Part shown: positions 11,105 through 25,615 of the stretch, in pieces
How the letters are laid out: each line of letters opens with the position of its first letter
Position numbering within the stretch: position 1 is the first letter of the stretch
Position numbers and translations under genes: made by a program
Notes under the pieces: generated by a model
The model's database searches: none
Seen by the model: the letters and a program-made list of their open reading frames with translations, nothing else
What the model was told of the DNA's origin: nothing
Source of the DNA: Albifimbria verrucaria
Taxonomy: Eukaryota; Ascomycota; Sordariomycetes; Hypocreales; Stachybotryaceae
Direction: 5' to 3'
NCBI GenBank assembly: GCA_020081605.1
Contig: JAHREC010000062.1
Span: forward strand, 2,170,001-2,234,000
Length of the DNA stretch: 64,000 bases

Positions 11105-12503
11105 TTACAGGTCTTCCGTGGGCGGTTCATAACGAAAACCCAGCTCTTCTAATGACTTGGCTTTACATCCATCTTGTTCGAACCGCAATTTCGCTTCAGC
11201 ATATATTCTTCTTTGCCAGAACAAGTCGTCGTTCCAGCGTGGAGGCTCCTTGCCAACGTGGGAAGCTTGCATGACCCAGTCATGAAGCTCGTTGATGTAG
11301 TAACCATCCCCAGTGGTGGAAAGATGTGCAGAGCGTCACCTTGAGCCTCTTCAAGTTTCTTGCTCCATTGCCGCATCTCGTCCACGGCAGGGAGCTCAAG
11401 ATGGTTAGACCACACGGCAGAAAAGAGCGCAGCTTGGGCCTCTGTCTCTGGCCATGGGACTGCTTTCATATTCAACCCGGGAAAGACCAAAGTCGGGTGC
11501 TGGATGTGGAAAAGATGTTTATATAGGCCATGCACTCCACGTCCGCTGACAATGAGTTCCTTCTGCAAGTCTGGCAGGAATGGATAGTTGAAGAGAAAGC
11601 CGGTACAGAACACTATCGCATCGATGTCTTGCTCTTCTCTGCCGTCCTTGAACCGGATGCCCCGTGTTTCCACAATAAATTCATCTATCTCTGGTGTTTC
11701 TTCGCAACCGGTATGTGCCAGTCTCTCTGGCTGCGTTGGTTGTCTTACGGACAGCAGCGTCGGCCCACTAGAGACTGTATTGATCTGTAGGGCAATGTCA
11801 ATCCCCGATGGGCCGTTTCCAACAACTACAGTCTTTTTGTTTTTGAAAGGATCGGGAACGCGGTACTGCTTTGAGTGGGAAATGACAGAAGGGTAGGCAG
11901 TATGGAAGCTCTCGATGTTTTTTATCCTGGGGATGAAGGGCACGGAATAATGCCCATTAGCGACAACCACGGCATCAAAGACTTCGCTGATAGTCTGAGG
12001 GTCAACTGTTGAGTGTGCTTCGACGTGCCATCTGTCGCTGACATCTTCGCTGATGAGGGAGATCTTTTGACTTGGAAATTAAACTTGATGAGGCCCCTTA
12101 CATCCTCGGCGTATGTAAGCAGATATTGGTGGATAGTTTCGCGCTTCGGAAAGACCCATGCATCCTTCGGAAACTCAAGCTCGGAAAACCTCATCAAGGA
12201 TCCAGGGATGTTGGCGTGCAGCTTGTTGTACAAGGGTGAGGGAAAGACGGGAGCCCGAGCACCCGGGACCCGGAGCGGGCGATCGGACGGATAGAACGGA
12301 TCCTCCTGAGGAACAGGACATGGTTCAGACGCGAGCTCGGAGTATTTCCAAATGCCACCGACCTCATCTTGTTGTTCAAAAATCACAATAGTATCGAATG
12401 CGCCCTGCGCTCGGAGATATTTGGCAGCGCATAGTCCCGCTGGCCCAGCTCCGATAACGGCCACTTTCTTGACGTTGAACAGCCGAGGCGATAGTGAACC
12501 CAT
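11105..12503 (-). CDS. flavin-containing monooxygenase (FMO-like)
   Basis: FAD- and NADPH-dependent oxygenase of soft nucleophiles (N or S); substrate unknown. Single exon of 466 residues. The FAD-binding motif GAGPAGLCAA lies about residue 17, followed by EQQDEVGGIWKYS; the NADPH-binding motif GNGPSGIDIA lies mid-protein, preceded by an FMO-like SHSKQYR segment; DAIVFCTGF is the family C-terminal signature. The first ATG is at 12503; the frame extends upstream to 12539 but has no ATG there. Two bases are lost: at about 12069 (minus strand reads GTCAAAAG where one C is missing) and in the + strand C run 11308-11311. Correcting both gives an exact 467-codon frame that ends at 11105 with a family-typical tail. 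Isolated from any obvious metabolite cluster. Confidence 0.88.
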
Positions 12504-13679
12504 GACGTTGTTGTATAGGACGAGTGCAAGGCCAGACAAATAATTTTGAGAACGTGAAGATAGCTCGAAGCTCCGTTAAAATAAGCGTTCTACAACACGA
12601 ATAAGCATATATTCATATTAGCCGTTAGCTATGGTAAGAAATGAATACCAAGGCAAACTAGAGAAGCACGACAGTCCCCATACAATGGTGTTTGAGGCAA
12701 TATGGAGGACCAACAGGGTAACTTGGTTCCATTGGCTCCAGAGGCTAAACTAGTCCTCACCGCTTACCATTTCTAGTCATATGTGAAGGTCTGGTAGTTG
12801 AAGCTCTAGCCATGTGTGTATTAGACGTGCCACTTGGACATGTTAACCTGGTGATTCTTGCAGGTTTAGCAGGCTCTGGTGCTGTATTTCGACTGCCGTT
12901 TTTAACCATTTGCTTGGCATGACAGCATAATTGGTGGTTGTGCATGGCTAGAAATGAAGGAGTTGGAAGGCCATTCTCCTTCTTGAGTTTCGGTAGTATA
13001 AGAGTCTAACAAATGGAACTTGGTTCTGTACGGGCCATAAAGAGGTATAAAGAGCATGTCTGGATACTTTCCAATTCTCTATTCATGTGTAGTGAAAGTG
13101 GATGTCACCAATACCAAAGTGATGATTTAAAGAAAGCAAGCTCTGTTCAGTAACGACTGGCGGACGAGTTCCAAATGAGGACCCCCTACATGCTATGGCT
13201 ATCATTACTCACAAGGTTTATATACAGAAGAATTTATCAAATACAACTCATCAATTCAAGTGTAATTTGTGCCCTATGAAGCCATCAAAATCACCAAATT
13301 ACCCTACACTACTATGGTACAGTCCAGAGTGATGCCCAAACTTATTAAACGGCGATGCATGGTTAAGCGCTTGTGGGTCCTCACCGCCTACCACGTTTGG
13401 CAATTCATAGTGGCCTGAGCTCTAACATGCAGCTCAAGCTCTCAACTTTGAAGTAAGTACCTTGCTCAGTATATCTAACGTCACCAAAACATCACGATTC
13501 ACCAACCGTGTCCACCCTCAGCGCGCGCGCACGTCGTCAAACCGAACATCGCTTGTCGCAATGATCTTCTGATCATGATTTCAATAGAAAACCCTATATA
13601 GCGCGTACAGAGAATCACCTTTCTCGATTCTCATGTTTCGAACCCTTGGCCGCGACCACACCTACCAACACCAACCGCG
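12504..13679. other. intergenic region, divergent promoters
   Basis: 1.2 kb between the monooxygenase (minus) and the telomere protein (plus). No convincing ORF. Several loosely similar words recur (GTCCTCACCGC at 12752 and 13378; AACTTGGTTC at 12719 and 13017), which may be chance or traces of an old repeat. Confidence 0.4.
13594..13601 (+). promoter_or_regulatory. possible TATA box of the telomere-protein gene
   Basis: CTATATAG about 80 bp upstream of the ATG at 13680. Consensus match and position only. Confidence 0.3.
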
Positions 13680-16600
13680 ATGGCCCAAGCCAACCCCAAG
13701 CACGATGCACTTCGCGTAGCCAAGCCCATACCAATCGCAGAGATTAATCCAGAAATATCCGACGCAGATTCTCAGGTTATAGATGGCGTCATTACGATTA
13801 CCTGGCCGTACAGCGCCTTCAGGAAATCGATGGCATTCATCGTCGCCGAGCGCGACTTTCGACTTCGGCGCAACAAGGGCCAGCTTCGAATCGAGTTCCA
13901 TGAATCTGCAGGCAAACTTCTCGCTGAAGCGCAGGTTGGTGGTGGTGACGAAATTCGTCTCAGTCTCGATGGCGCTGCATGGGAGCCGTACGATCAAACG
14001 CAGACAAAGATCCCCGGCGAGGTCCAGCAATGGCAATTAAAATTTGCTCGCCGCTTGCTTGTGCAGATCCAAAGAGTCGCAACCGAATCCACAGAGATAC
14101 TAGAGATTGATGAGCCAGATATCACTACCGAAAACGAACCCGACGCGATAGAACAGCCGGTCATTAGCGAACCAACAGCCTTGAACCCTCCCAAGCCTTC
14201 CACCCCAACACATCTTTCGCCTGTCTCGTCACGTCCTGCGAAACGACTGGCATCTTCAACGTTTGAAACTGGAGAATATGCCTCGCCCGCTTTTCTCAAG
14301 CGTGCGCGCGTATCGTATGGGTCTCTCTTCGAGGATGGCTTCGATGCGGCTGATGAACACCGCGGGCCAAGCAAGAAGCGGTCGCGGTTCAGCCTGAATG
14401 CGAATTCCTGGAAATACAGTAGCCGTTCTCCCACTCCAGAGCCCGAGAATAATATGGAAGTCGAAACTGCACCGGAAAAGGACGCCGTTAGGAATGAGCC
14501 AGAGACTACAGCTACCACCACGCCTGCTCGCCCCACCATGGTAGATGAAGGATGTCAAACACAAGAGTTGGACCTCCATCCTGCGATTAATGTCCAGGTC
14601 TCAGCTGAAGCAAGGCGTTCGTCACCACCTTTGCGCTCATCGCCAACACCGGCAAACGCTAGTCGTATGGAGACAAACCATCGCAGTAACAGAGACACAT
14701 CACATATTGCCCACCAAAACGGAAACCAGACGAACATTCCCAAGTTGCCAGCAGATACTGTCATGCAACAACACGGAGATATCGCCTCACAATTGGACTC
14801 CACCTTTGGGTTTAGCACAGGTGATCATTCACGCGACGATTTCTACCAAATCCCACCAGGCGGGTTTCCAAGTGGTCCTCTTATGGGTCGTTTAGACTCT
14901 TCATCTCTCCAAGGGCTGCATAGCACAGGTCCAGATTATATCACTTCTCTCGATCATAACATGGCTGCAACAGGCATGGAAATTGACCCTAGTCTGCAAT
15001 ATCATACGGCATCATCAATGCCTGAAAATGCATCATTTCCCAGTCTTCCTCAAGATCTCCCTCACGCCCCTCACACTTTCTTTGATGCGAATCCGTCAGC
15101 TGGGCCCTCTGGGCAAGCTACATGGCCAAGCGTCAACGCTGATGGTTTCCATGGCTCCATTCCCGCAGGCACCACCGAAGTAGTTGAAGCGTCTTCGCCA
15201 ACTAGTGAGCGTTCAGCGTCAGCTTTACGCGCGGAAGGCGAAGGTCGGGACGCACCCCTATCCGAGTATCCCGATAAAGCGGACAGGGAAGAGGTGGATG
15301 AGCTTGATGATATGGGCTCAGGCACCCCAACAGGCGCAGATGATGGTGAAAGCTTGAAAGATGGCGGTGATGTTGCTGGCGAAGACTATGACCTACGGAA
15401 TTACGATTCTGCCCAACAAGATGATGATGAAGGAACAGATGTAGAATCATCAGTTGGGGGTAGCGAAGACGATAAGGCAATCGAATTTCGTGGCAGAATG
15501 GGCGATGATCAGGAGGATACTGGCTTGGAGATACCCGAAGACGAGGTTGAGGCATCGGAATCTGAGCGATATGAAGAAAGCGATGAGGGTGCTGATGACT
15601 ACGAAGGCAATAATTATAACGAGTTTGACGAAGAAGACGAGCAAGAAGTGGATGGCGATGAGGAGGAAGAGGAAGAAGAAGAGGAATATGAAGAGGACTA
15701 CAACGAAGACACATATACAACCCCTCGTCTTACAAGACAGCCTGTAGCATCTGCAGGCCCGGTTGTTATTGATCTGCTTTCGGATTCTGAAGATGAGAGC
15801 GAGCCAGCTCCGCCTCCAGCTCCCTCACTGCATCAGATGGATGGTACACACGATGATGCTCATTCAGATGATCGCGGCGATGCTGAAGATTCAGATGGTG
15901 CAGATCAAGAGGAAGAGGGAATCTAGAAGAGGATATTGCCACAGTCAAGTCACCGCCAGAGGCCCTCGATAAAGAAGACGAGTCAATGGTGGGAGACGAG
16001 GCTGATGCAGCTCAACCTACAAGCGACGCTGATGACAACACGGAAGAGCAGCCTATCCAGTCACAACCTGAGGGTACTGAGCATAAGTTGGATACCAACG
16101 AGGTTGAAGATGGAGGTGCATCACCACAGCGTGAGGGTAGTTTTGCATCGCAGCCTCCAACTCCAGCTAAGAAGACAGCATTCGAGGCTTCGAGTCCTCA
16201 TGCCAACCCCGAGAATGCACCTGCCGAGGTCCCAGTACAGGCGCACGAGACTCTGGACGAGCAACACACCAGCGATCGTATGGACGTTGATGATTCTGAT
16301 CGTCCGCAACAGGAAGAACAGGATGATATAAACGTGCACAAAGAGGCTGTCCAGGCCGCAGGTTCTCCGGCTACATCCGACAACTTGGTTGCGTCAACAA
16401 CCGATAAGGCAGCCGATTCTACTGCACCGGTCGAAGCTATCGTGCAAGAGGACCAGGATCAAACTCAGCACGTTGACAGCCTTCAACCGCAAGAAGACGT
16501 GCTACCAGAAGACCAGCCCCAGCAGCTGGTGGCAGCTGAGCAGAATATTGCAGGTGATGCTCAAGAAATTGCACAGTCAGCAGATGGTGAACCTCAAGCT

Positions 16601-18079
16601 CAGGCAGTACAAATTATAACAGAAGAAGTCGTCACATCCGTCATAATTGAAACTGAGGTACAAGCAACCGAAACTGAAGCTGAGGACGTCGAGATGGAGA
16701 ATGCTGCAGGAACACCGCCAAGTGAAGAGCATACGATACAGCAAGTGGAAGATGAGCCGTCGGCCCACGCACAAAACGCGAACCCTCCTGAAACCAAAGA
16801 CGTACCTATGACGGAGAGCACATCTTCCCCAGCACAGGCTCGTGCTGAGCAAGATCCAGCAACAAGCAAGGCGGTCCAAGAACCACCCAAAGCGTCACCA
16901 GCTAAGCGAAAAGCAGAAGCAGCAAAGAACGGCGAGCAGCTTCTTACCCCACAAATGACCCAGCTTAGCAATATGGAAGACGTCGCACCTCCAGTGGAAG
17001 GAACAGCTCCTCAGGACGATGAAGAATCAGTAGGACCAGAGGATCAGATAATGTCCGAATATCTGGAGACCTACACACCCAAAAAGCCGAGCAAGGCAGA
17101 TTCGGCAGACGATGGTTCCAGCAAAGCACAAACTTCCCATGCAAGCACTGCAAAACCAAAAGGACGCGACCTTCGTATCACAGTACAGTCCAGCCGGAGG
17201 GTAAGGCCTCGGATGCAGATGATGCTTCGCATTCCGACCCGAGTATCGCCTTAGCCAAGGCATCGCCCGTGACGCCTACGTCGACGCGTTCCAAGAAAGC
17301 CGACAAACCTGACACCAAGAGTCCGACGACCTTGCGTGTAACGCGAAGCAAGCCTGAAAACCCAGATCCGAGCGTATCCCTTGCAAAGCGGCAACTCCGT
17401 CTGTCCGAGAGACGCGCCACGCGGCACACGCTGCTAACCGCGCTAAGACACCGGATGTTTCTTCTGAGGCGCTGAAGTCGCCGTCGGTTACCGAGTCGCT
17501 ACGATCTACGCGGTCAATGTCTGACACGGATGCGCCAAGCCTCAAGCTGCAGCTGCTGAGGACTCTGCGTACCAGTCTACCGGATTGCCTACCTTTGAAG
17601 TCTCTGCGAAGCTCGCTAGGAAGGATTACAGATATTGTGGCGGTCGCTACGATGTCGCCGCCACAACCTCATCGTCCTAAGAACGGCCCACGCGACTACA
17701 TGCTCGAAGTGGTGCTAACGGATCCTTCAGTGGCTCCCACCGGAGTAGGCGTGGCCCATATCTTCCGCCCTCACCAGGCATCACTACCCGTCATCCACAC
17801 CGGCGACGTGGTGCTCCTCCGTCGGTTCTCGGTGGTGTCGATGAAGGGCGAGGGTTCGGTGTTAGAGCTAGCGATGCCTCCTCGTGGGCGGTCTTCGAGA
17901 GTGGCGATGAGGAGATGCTGCCGCAGATCAAGGGCCCGCCACTGGAGGTTCTTCGTGAGGAGGTTGACTATGCGGAGGGTTTGAGGAACTGGTGGTCGGC
18001 GCTGGATGACAAGGCGAAGACCAAGATCGAGAAGGCTACCCTGAAGTCATCACAAGTCGGTAAGGAGGACGCGAAATAA
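13680..18079 (+). CDS. Cdc13/POT1-type telomere single-stranded DNA-binding protein
   Basis: Large intronless gene, about 1467 residues. The C-terminal region (about residues 1290-1400) matches the Telo_bind OB-fold: KSLRSSLGRITDIVAVAT, then RDYMLEVVLTDPS and HTGDVVLLRRFSV, the pattern of proteins that bind the telomeric G-strand. An N-terminal region (about 40-110: VITITWPYSAFRKSMAFIVA, LRIEFHESAG) may be a second OB-like fold. Between them is a long, poorly ordered acidic region with a near-continuous Glu/Asp run (about 15590-15700) and a SUMO-interaction-like core VVIDLLSDSEDES at residues 695-707. Four G/C losses (15917-15919, 17194-17195, 17417-17418, 17857) split it into fragments; with them the frame closes at TAA 18079. 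Expected to act in the nucleus at chromosome ends. Confidence 0.8.
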
Positions 18080-20746
18080 GGGAGCATGGCGTAGGATATG
18101 GTATTATTTAAATGCGATGGTCCGGTTAGATGTGAAGACAGTTGGGTCATAGGAATAAATCCTAGCTTAAGAAGATAGTTGGCACTATGGAAGAAAATAC
18201 ACGCAAGTCGGACAATGCACACCCCTGCTTCAAGCATTCTGTGCTATTCATCCTACAAATCATACCCTCTACGTCAACAACGACTGAGGTGGGTCTCGTA
18301 AGCACCTTCTATACCTCAAAGGTGCGATGCTATATATGCCTCACCGCGGAGGTCTCCCAAAATCTTGCGGAGTACGATTCGACGTGTATCGCGGGAGGAG
18401 CCGCAGTCCGGGGTACAGGAGTGGCCCTACGGGAGGCTCGGGGAGTGGTGAGGCAGCACCAGGGGCGAAAAAGAAGAGGGCCTTGGAATGGACTAAACCT
18501 CAAGAGGTGATGCTACCAGTGCCGCGGATCGGCCCGAGATAAGCTGGCCAAGGAGGAGATACGGCATCACTGCTACAGACGATCAGGGGTGGGATATGTT
18601 TGGGGGAAAAGGTGAGATGCTTCGTGCGACGAGGCCTGACTTGCATGCCACGCTCAGTGATGGACCAAGACGTGGGAAAGTTTCGACGAAACCATGTGTA
18701 ACAGGGACATCGTGGCGAGCTGGTAGGCCGAACAAGGCACAGAACACAGGATCAGAGACACGGGATCATGTTAGTGGTCGTCACGGCTCCGACCGTGCGG
18801 AAAGGAGGAGGGACAAGGCAAGGATATGGGGGCCTTTCCCAAACTCTGGTCCGCGTTTAGAGACGAGTTCGATACACGACCAGGGCCTTGTCTCAAGTCC
18901 GATCGGAGGACGCCCTGACATGTCAGAGAAGACGTCTTGGCGTAGATACGAGTTCGGGCCAAGATGGGGAGTGGCATGCAGATGGAAGTGAAATGTGCGA
19001 TATCAGGTGAGGCCGTACCCGTTTTCGTGGATGCTTTGAAGCTATCGCTGAGCTGCAGATAAGCGCAGGAACACGAGCAATCAGGAGCGCACGCGGGATG
19101 GGGGTGGGGAATCAAGCTCTGGGGAAGGAATTCTGCTTGTGGTAAAAAAGCCATGTATGTAATGTTGATAGATGGCCGAGGTAGTTTTTGTTGGGATGCC
19201 ACGGTTCAATGAGCGGTGAGAAGCATGTAGGTGATGAATGTGACGGCTCACGATATCAATCGTTGTTCAACCATCATGTGATAGACAACCCAGGTCGGGG
19301 AAGCCACCTCCGCACAGCGAGGGTACGCCCTCCCCAATTGAATTGAATCAAATCAACAATTATCGATTGGGCGCGGCATCGGAAGCGCGCTCCGTTGGCT
19401 CCCGAGGGACGGAGATTGAATTCGTTAGCCTCGACCTTCTTTACACGACGCCCGCCATGACAGGGTGCGTTTGCCGGTCAATGGTCTCGTAAAGACTAGC
19501 TCAGCTTGTACATGTGCCGGCGGTAAGAAAGAGTAGAGGAGAAATAGCCTGAATGCGCATGACGCGTCTGATGTTGTCTGTCTCAAGTCTCAAGACGACT
19601 CCGAGCTGCGACAAGAGAAGCGTCCGAAGTCTCCCGCGTCGTCACAGGTCCTGGGAAAGCCAATTCCTGTGTCTCAGAAATTTTGGGAACCAGTTTGCCA
19701 AGCCGCATGGCAGAGGGCCCACACACCCCTGTGCCTGTCTCCCCTTGCTTGGGGTCATCGGATGAAATCGGAACTTGGCTGACATTCTAGAGCCCATTCT
19801 GCTTATTCTAGGGGGCTGACGGATACGGATCATCACTAACATGGAGAAAGATCCATGTACGGAGCACTCTGGGACTTCAATTTCAGGTTGGGCGCATGGA
19901 CCGGACCGGTGCTGCCCAACGGGACTATCGAGCCACGAGGTCAAACAAGTGCGCTCCTGTGTCGGGGCGGGAATCGTGGGCCGCGGGAAGTGGTTGTTTT
20001 GTTTGCTTGCCTTGCCTGCCCTGGCGTGCCTTGGGTAGCACTGGACAGGTGCAGCGTAGGATACCGTACTGCACTGCCGGTGTTGCCGCTAACCCCATTT
20101 CCAGCGTATGCACACGCGACACCTGGGGCCCTCTGGGCAATAATTGCGTAGCCTGTCTTATGTCACCGGCAAGGGTTGGTGGTTTGGGCTCACCGAGAAG
20201 ACGGGCCCTGGTCGACTTGTCGGTCTCGTTTCAGCCCTGAAGGAGACGAAGAAAAAAGCAGGCAGACTTCTGACGGGACAGTCCCCATCAATGTTTCGCC
20301 CGATCCATGCAAGGCATGGCATCTTCACCAGGAACGCGACCCGCAGTGGGTGAATTGAAAGTGGATAGGAGGCGCACGGAGGTAGAAGAAGAAAAATTGG
20401 GAAGAGAGCCGCTAGGAAGTGGATGAGCACGGGTGGTGAGAAGAGAAGAGAGGAGAGGCTCCGCTGGGGCAGGAGAAGAGAAAGCCATTTTGGGAGATGC
20501 CATGCAAGGGCCAGCCAATCGCAAAGCACGACGTTTTCTCATTTTGGGAAAGGCACTGGAAAGAGTCGGGGTAGCTTGGCTGGCTTAGCTCATCTTGGCG
20601 TCTGGGTGACTGATGGCAAGTAAGTACCTGGAACCACGGCACTGTAAGCGCTGTACAGTAGCGTCCCTAGTGTGCTAAGTGTAGACGCTGTACGTGAGTA
20701 CATCGAGCTGAACTGGGCTGGGCGGACAGGAGTTTGCTGCATCACA

Positions 20747-20790
20747 TTCCCTATCCCTATCCCCATTACTATCCCTATTACTATCCCCCA
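20747..20790 (+). repeat. short CCTATCCC/ATTACT tandem repeat
   Basis: Repeats of TATCCC and ATTACTATCCC in about 44 bp; an imperfect minisatellite in non-coding DNA. Confidence 0.7.
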
Positions 20791-21855
20791 GTTGCGCGGG
20801 TCCCATGGCACACCTCCTGCGATTCCTCGCCCCCGTTTCCGCATCCTCCTCATTTCGCGAGCTCTCGAAAAAGATGACAGAAATTCTCCGCAGGGAAATA
20901 TTTTTTTAATAGGCGTGGTCTAGGTCGTTCGGTGGTGCTGTTTTTGGGAAAACGGGGCTATGCGGTCGCGACCTGCATGCGTCCTTCTCCACGCCTAAAA
21001 AGAGTAAGCAGAGGGACAGGACCCTTGCGTACGTCAGCCCTTTTCTACTCCAAAATCTTTTTCGGTATCATGAGTTTAAATGAGATATAGGCATGTCGTT
21101 CTTATTTTGGGCAGAGGCATGCATGCACGAGGGAAACAATTTAGGCCCCCTCCCACAAACAGACATGGCCGGCGAGGCAGATGAAAGGAAACATGCATCT
21201 TTGTTCTCGCTCGCTCGCATGCATGTAATACATACGTCCACCACACACTCAGCTTCGTGCCGTAGCTCCGTGGAAGGGCAGCGATTCTGGGGTCCGTGAT
21301 CCGCCCCGGACGCCGTCGGACTCTGGAGCCCACATCGGTGCCTCCATTTCTGACCTGCTCCCTTTCCCACCACCAACTTAGCTCGCTCAATGTCCCACGC
21401 GCAAACGCGGTTCGTTCCCCGGCCGGCAGGGCAAGGGTGGACCAGGGAAAGAAAATCCAGCCTATTTTGCGTTTGGGTCGTGATGGGCAAGTTGCTGAGC
21501 GTGGTTGTAGGCCTCCGGGGGATTTTGTCTCCACCCTATAAGGTAATGGAATTCACAACCGCACCCGACTTCCTCCGGCCTGGCGCATGTAGACGGTACA
21601 TGGCATCTTTGGTTGACACGACGCCGTTGTCGCTCACCGTCCCTTTTCTTTGGCCAATGCTGTGGAACGAGCCATGGACAGCCTCAACCCTGTACTGGAG
21701 GTTTGTGGTAATCTCTTTTTCATTTTCGTCTTCGTGTTCGGTGACCACTCCGGTGGGCTGTTCGGTGTGTATGGATGTATGTGTGTGTGAGAATGTGAGT
21801 GTGTCTTTTACAAGGGGACATGGAAACGGGCTCCTGATCAACAGGTCACCCCCAA

Positions 21856-21869
21856 CAAAAAAAAAAAAA
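21856..21869 (+). repeat. poly-A tract
   Basis: About 13-14 consecutive A in non-coding DNA. The length may be inexact if homopolymers are miscalled. Confidence 0.8.
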
Positions 21870-22020
21870 CAATCAAGAAAAAGAATGGCAGTGCCAATAC
21901 CAAAGAGAACGAGGCGTCGTGCCGTGGCGTCTCCTCCGCATCGCGTGCAAGCTTGTGGAAAATCTATTTCCTTGCATAGTTAGTAGACCGTAAGGCCAGC
22001 CTTTTCCCTCGCACCGGGGC

Positions 22021-22070
22021 TGCAGGCAGACCGCAGACCGCAGACCGGAGACCGGAGGGCAAAGACCGGT
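22021..22070 (+). repeat. GCAGACC/GGAGACC tandem repeat
   Basis: Four to five imperfect copies of a GCAGACC-like 7-mer, changing to GGAGACC. Upstream of malic enzyme. Confidence 0.7.
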
Positions 22071-22079
22071 CAGTCATAA

Positions 22080-23160
22080 TGATTTGCTCTGTCTGAGTCC
22101 TCGTTGTCTCCCTCCTCGCGCAGCATCTTCTCTCTTGCGCTTCGTCCTCCTTTCACATTCTTCCAGTAACACAAGAGTTGCCGATACCCGTGCAGGCAAA
22201 ACAACAAGAGCCACATTCCCATCTCCAGCGCCGTCGTCGTCGCCGGTGAGGCCCCGTTTTGTCTCGACTTGTCCGATACTAAGGCTGCTTGTACCCGCTA
22301 CCTTTCCCACGCGCTTTAACGCACGCACTCACACGCAAGCCGGACACTGCCCGACTCGAATCCAATCCAATCCAATTCAATCCGATCCGATCCATTCATT
22401 GCAACTCACCCATCAACAACAAACGACCGTGCCTCGGGACCTTTTCCCCTTCATCCCCTCACCAATCTCTCTAAAACTTGCTACTCTGTCGTTTTCGTTC
22501 CGCGTGGAGACGTCAGCCAACCGGCCCGGTCACGGTCACCTGCTCCTCTTATCCACCACAGCTTCAAGTACGGGGTACCTTTGGGCTAGCTTCTGGTAGG
22601 TAAGTGGGAAAAAAGATTCCAATTCTCTGTCTATTGAATCCAATCCACCCGTATCCGGTCCCTCTTTCCCTCTCGTAAGCCTTGTCATTATCGTCCTCCG
22701 TCTTCCTTCAAAAAGCATCGCACCTGTCACATTTCTTTACACATCCATCCTCCTGCTCCACACATCTTTTCTCCTTTTCTGTATCACCGCTGTCACCACC
22801 AAGCATCATCTAACCCACCCCGGGCCGCATCTCCCATGTACCAAAACTGTGTGTATATTTCCTTTCTTTTCCTACTATTCTCTACGTTTCAGCTTCGTCC
22901 CTTGTCAGCATCATCACCACCGCTATCCTCAGCAATCCTTCTCCGTTAGTAACCCGGCGGCCTGAAACTGCACCAGGGTTCTCATCTCATCCTCCGACAC
23001 GCCCCCTGCTGCCACACATCCTCATCCTGACTCCCCTTCTTGCCCCCTGGCCCCTACCCCAATTCTGCCCTCCCCTGCTCGCTTCTGCCGCTTCCTTTTG
23101 GCTTCGGAGTGAATTCCTGGAAACCATAATAATAAGCCGACTTTTCCTCGTTAGCGGCCC
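22080..23160 (+). promoter_or_regulatory. pyrimidine-rich promoter/leader region of malic enzyme
   Basis: About 1.1 kb with a strong C+T excess on the + strand (many TCTC, CTTC, CCCTC words) ending just before the first ATG of the malic enzyme region. CT-rich stretches before the start are typical of highly expressed fungal genes, but here the length is unusual. Transcription start not determinable. Confidence 0.4.
22357..22398 (+). repeat. AATCC/GATCC pentamer repeat
   Basis: Six to eight imperfect AATCC-GATCC units. Not a telomere repeat. Confidence 0.75.
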
Positions 23161-23264
23161 CGTCCCCCATGGCAACAACTTCAACAGCTCTTCTCCGTCG
23201 CTATAGTTCTCGTCCTCCTCCTCGCTTACGCCGGTCGTTCTCGTCTCCTTTTCGTACTATACAA

Positions 23265-25615
<2,351 letters not shown>

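Larger units (their letters stand above)
18080..23168. other. 5.1 kb gene-poor region upstream of malic enzyme
   Basis: No ORF has family features or codon use like the neighbours; the longest frames are short, overlapping on both strands, and rich in Arg/Ser/Pro. The left part is 3' flank, the middle is GC-rich, and 22080-23160 is strongly pyrimidine-rich on the + strand, probably the promoter and leader of malic enzyme. Small tandem repeats are listed separately. A non-coding transcript cannot be excluded. Confidence 0.5.

Noticed and set aside
12719..13400. Possible degenerate transposon between FMO and telomere-protein genes
   Set aside because: Only a few short similar words, no terminal repeats or coding remnants.
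15202..15720. 172-residue antisense ORF in the telomere-protein gene
   Set aside because: Mirror of the acidic codon tract; His/Leu/Arg/Pro-rich shadow.
22357..22398. Interstitial telomere repeat
   Set aside because: Units are AATCC/GATCC, not TTAGGG.
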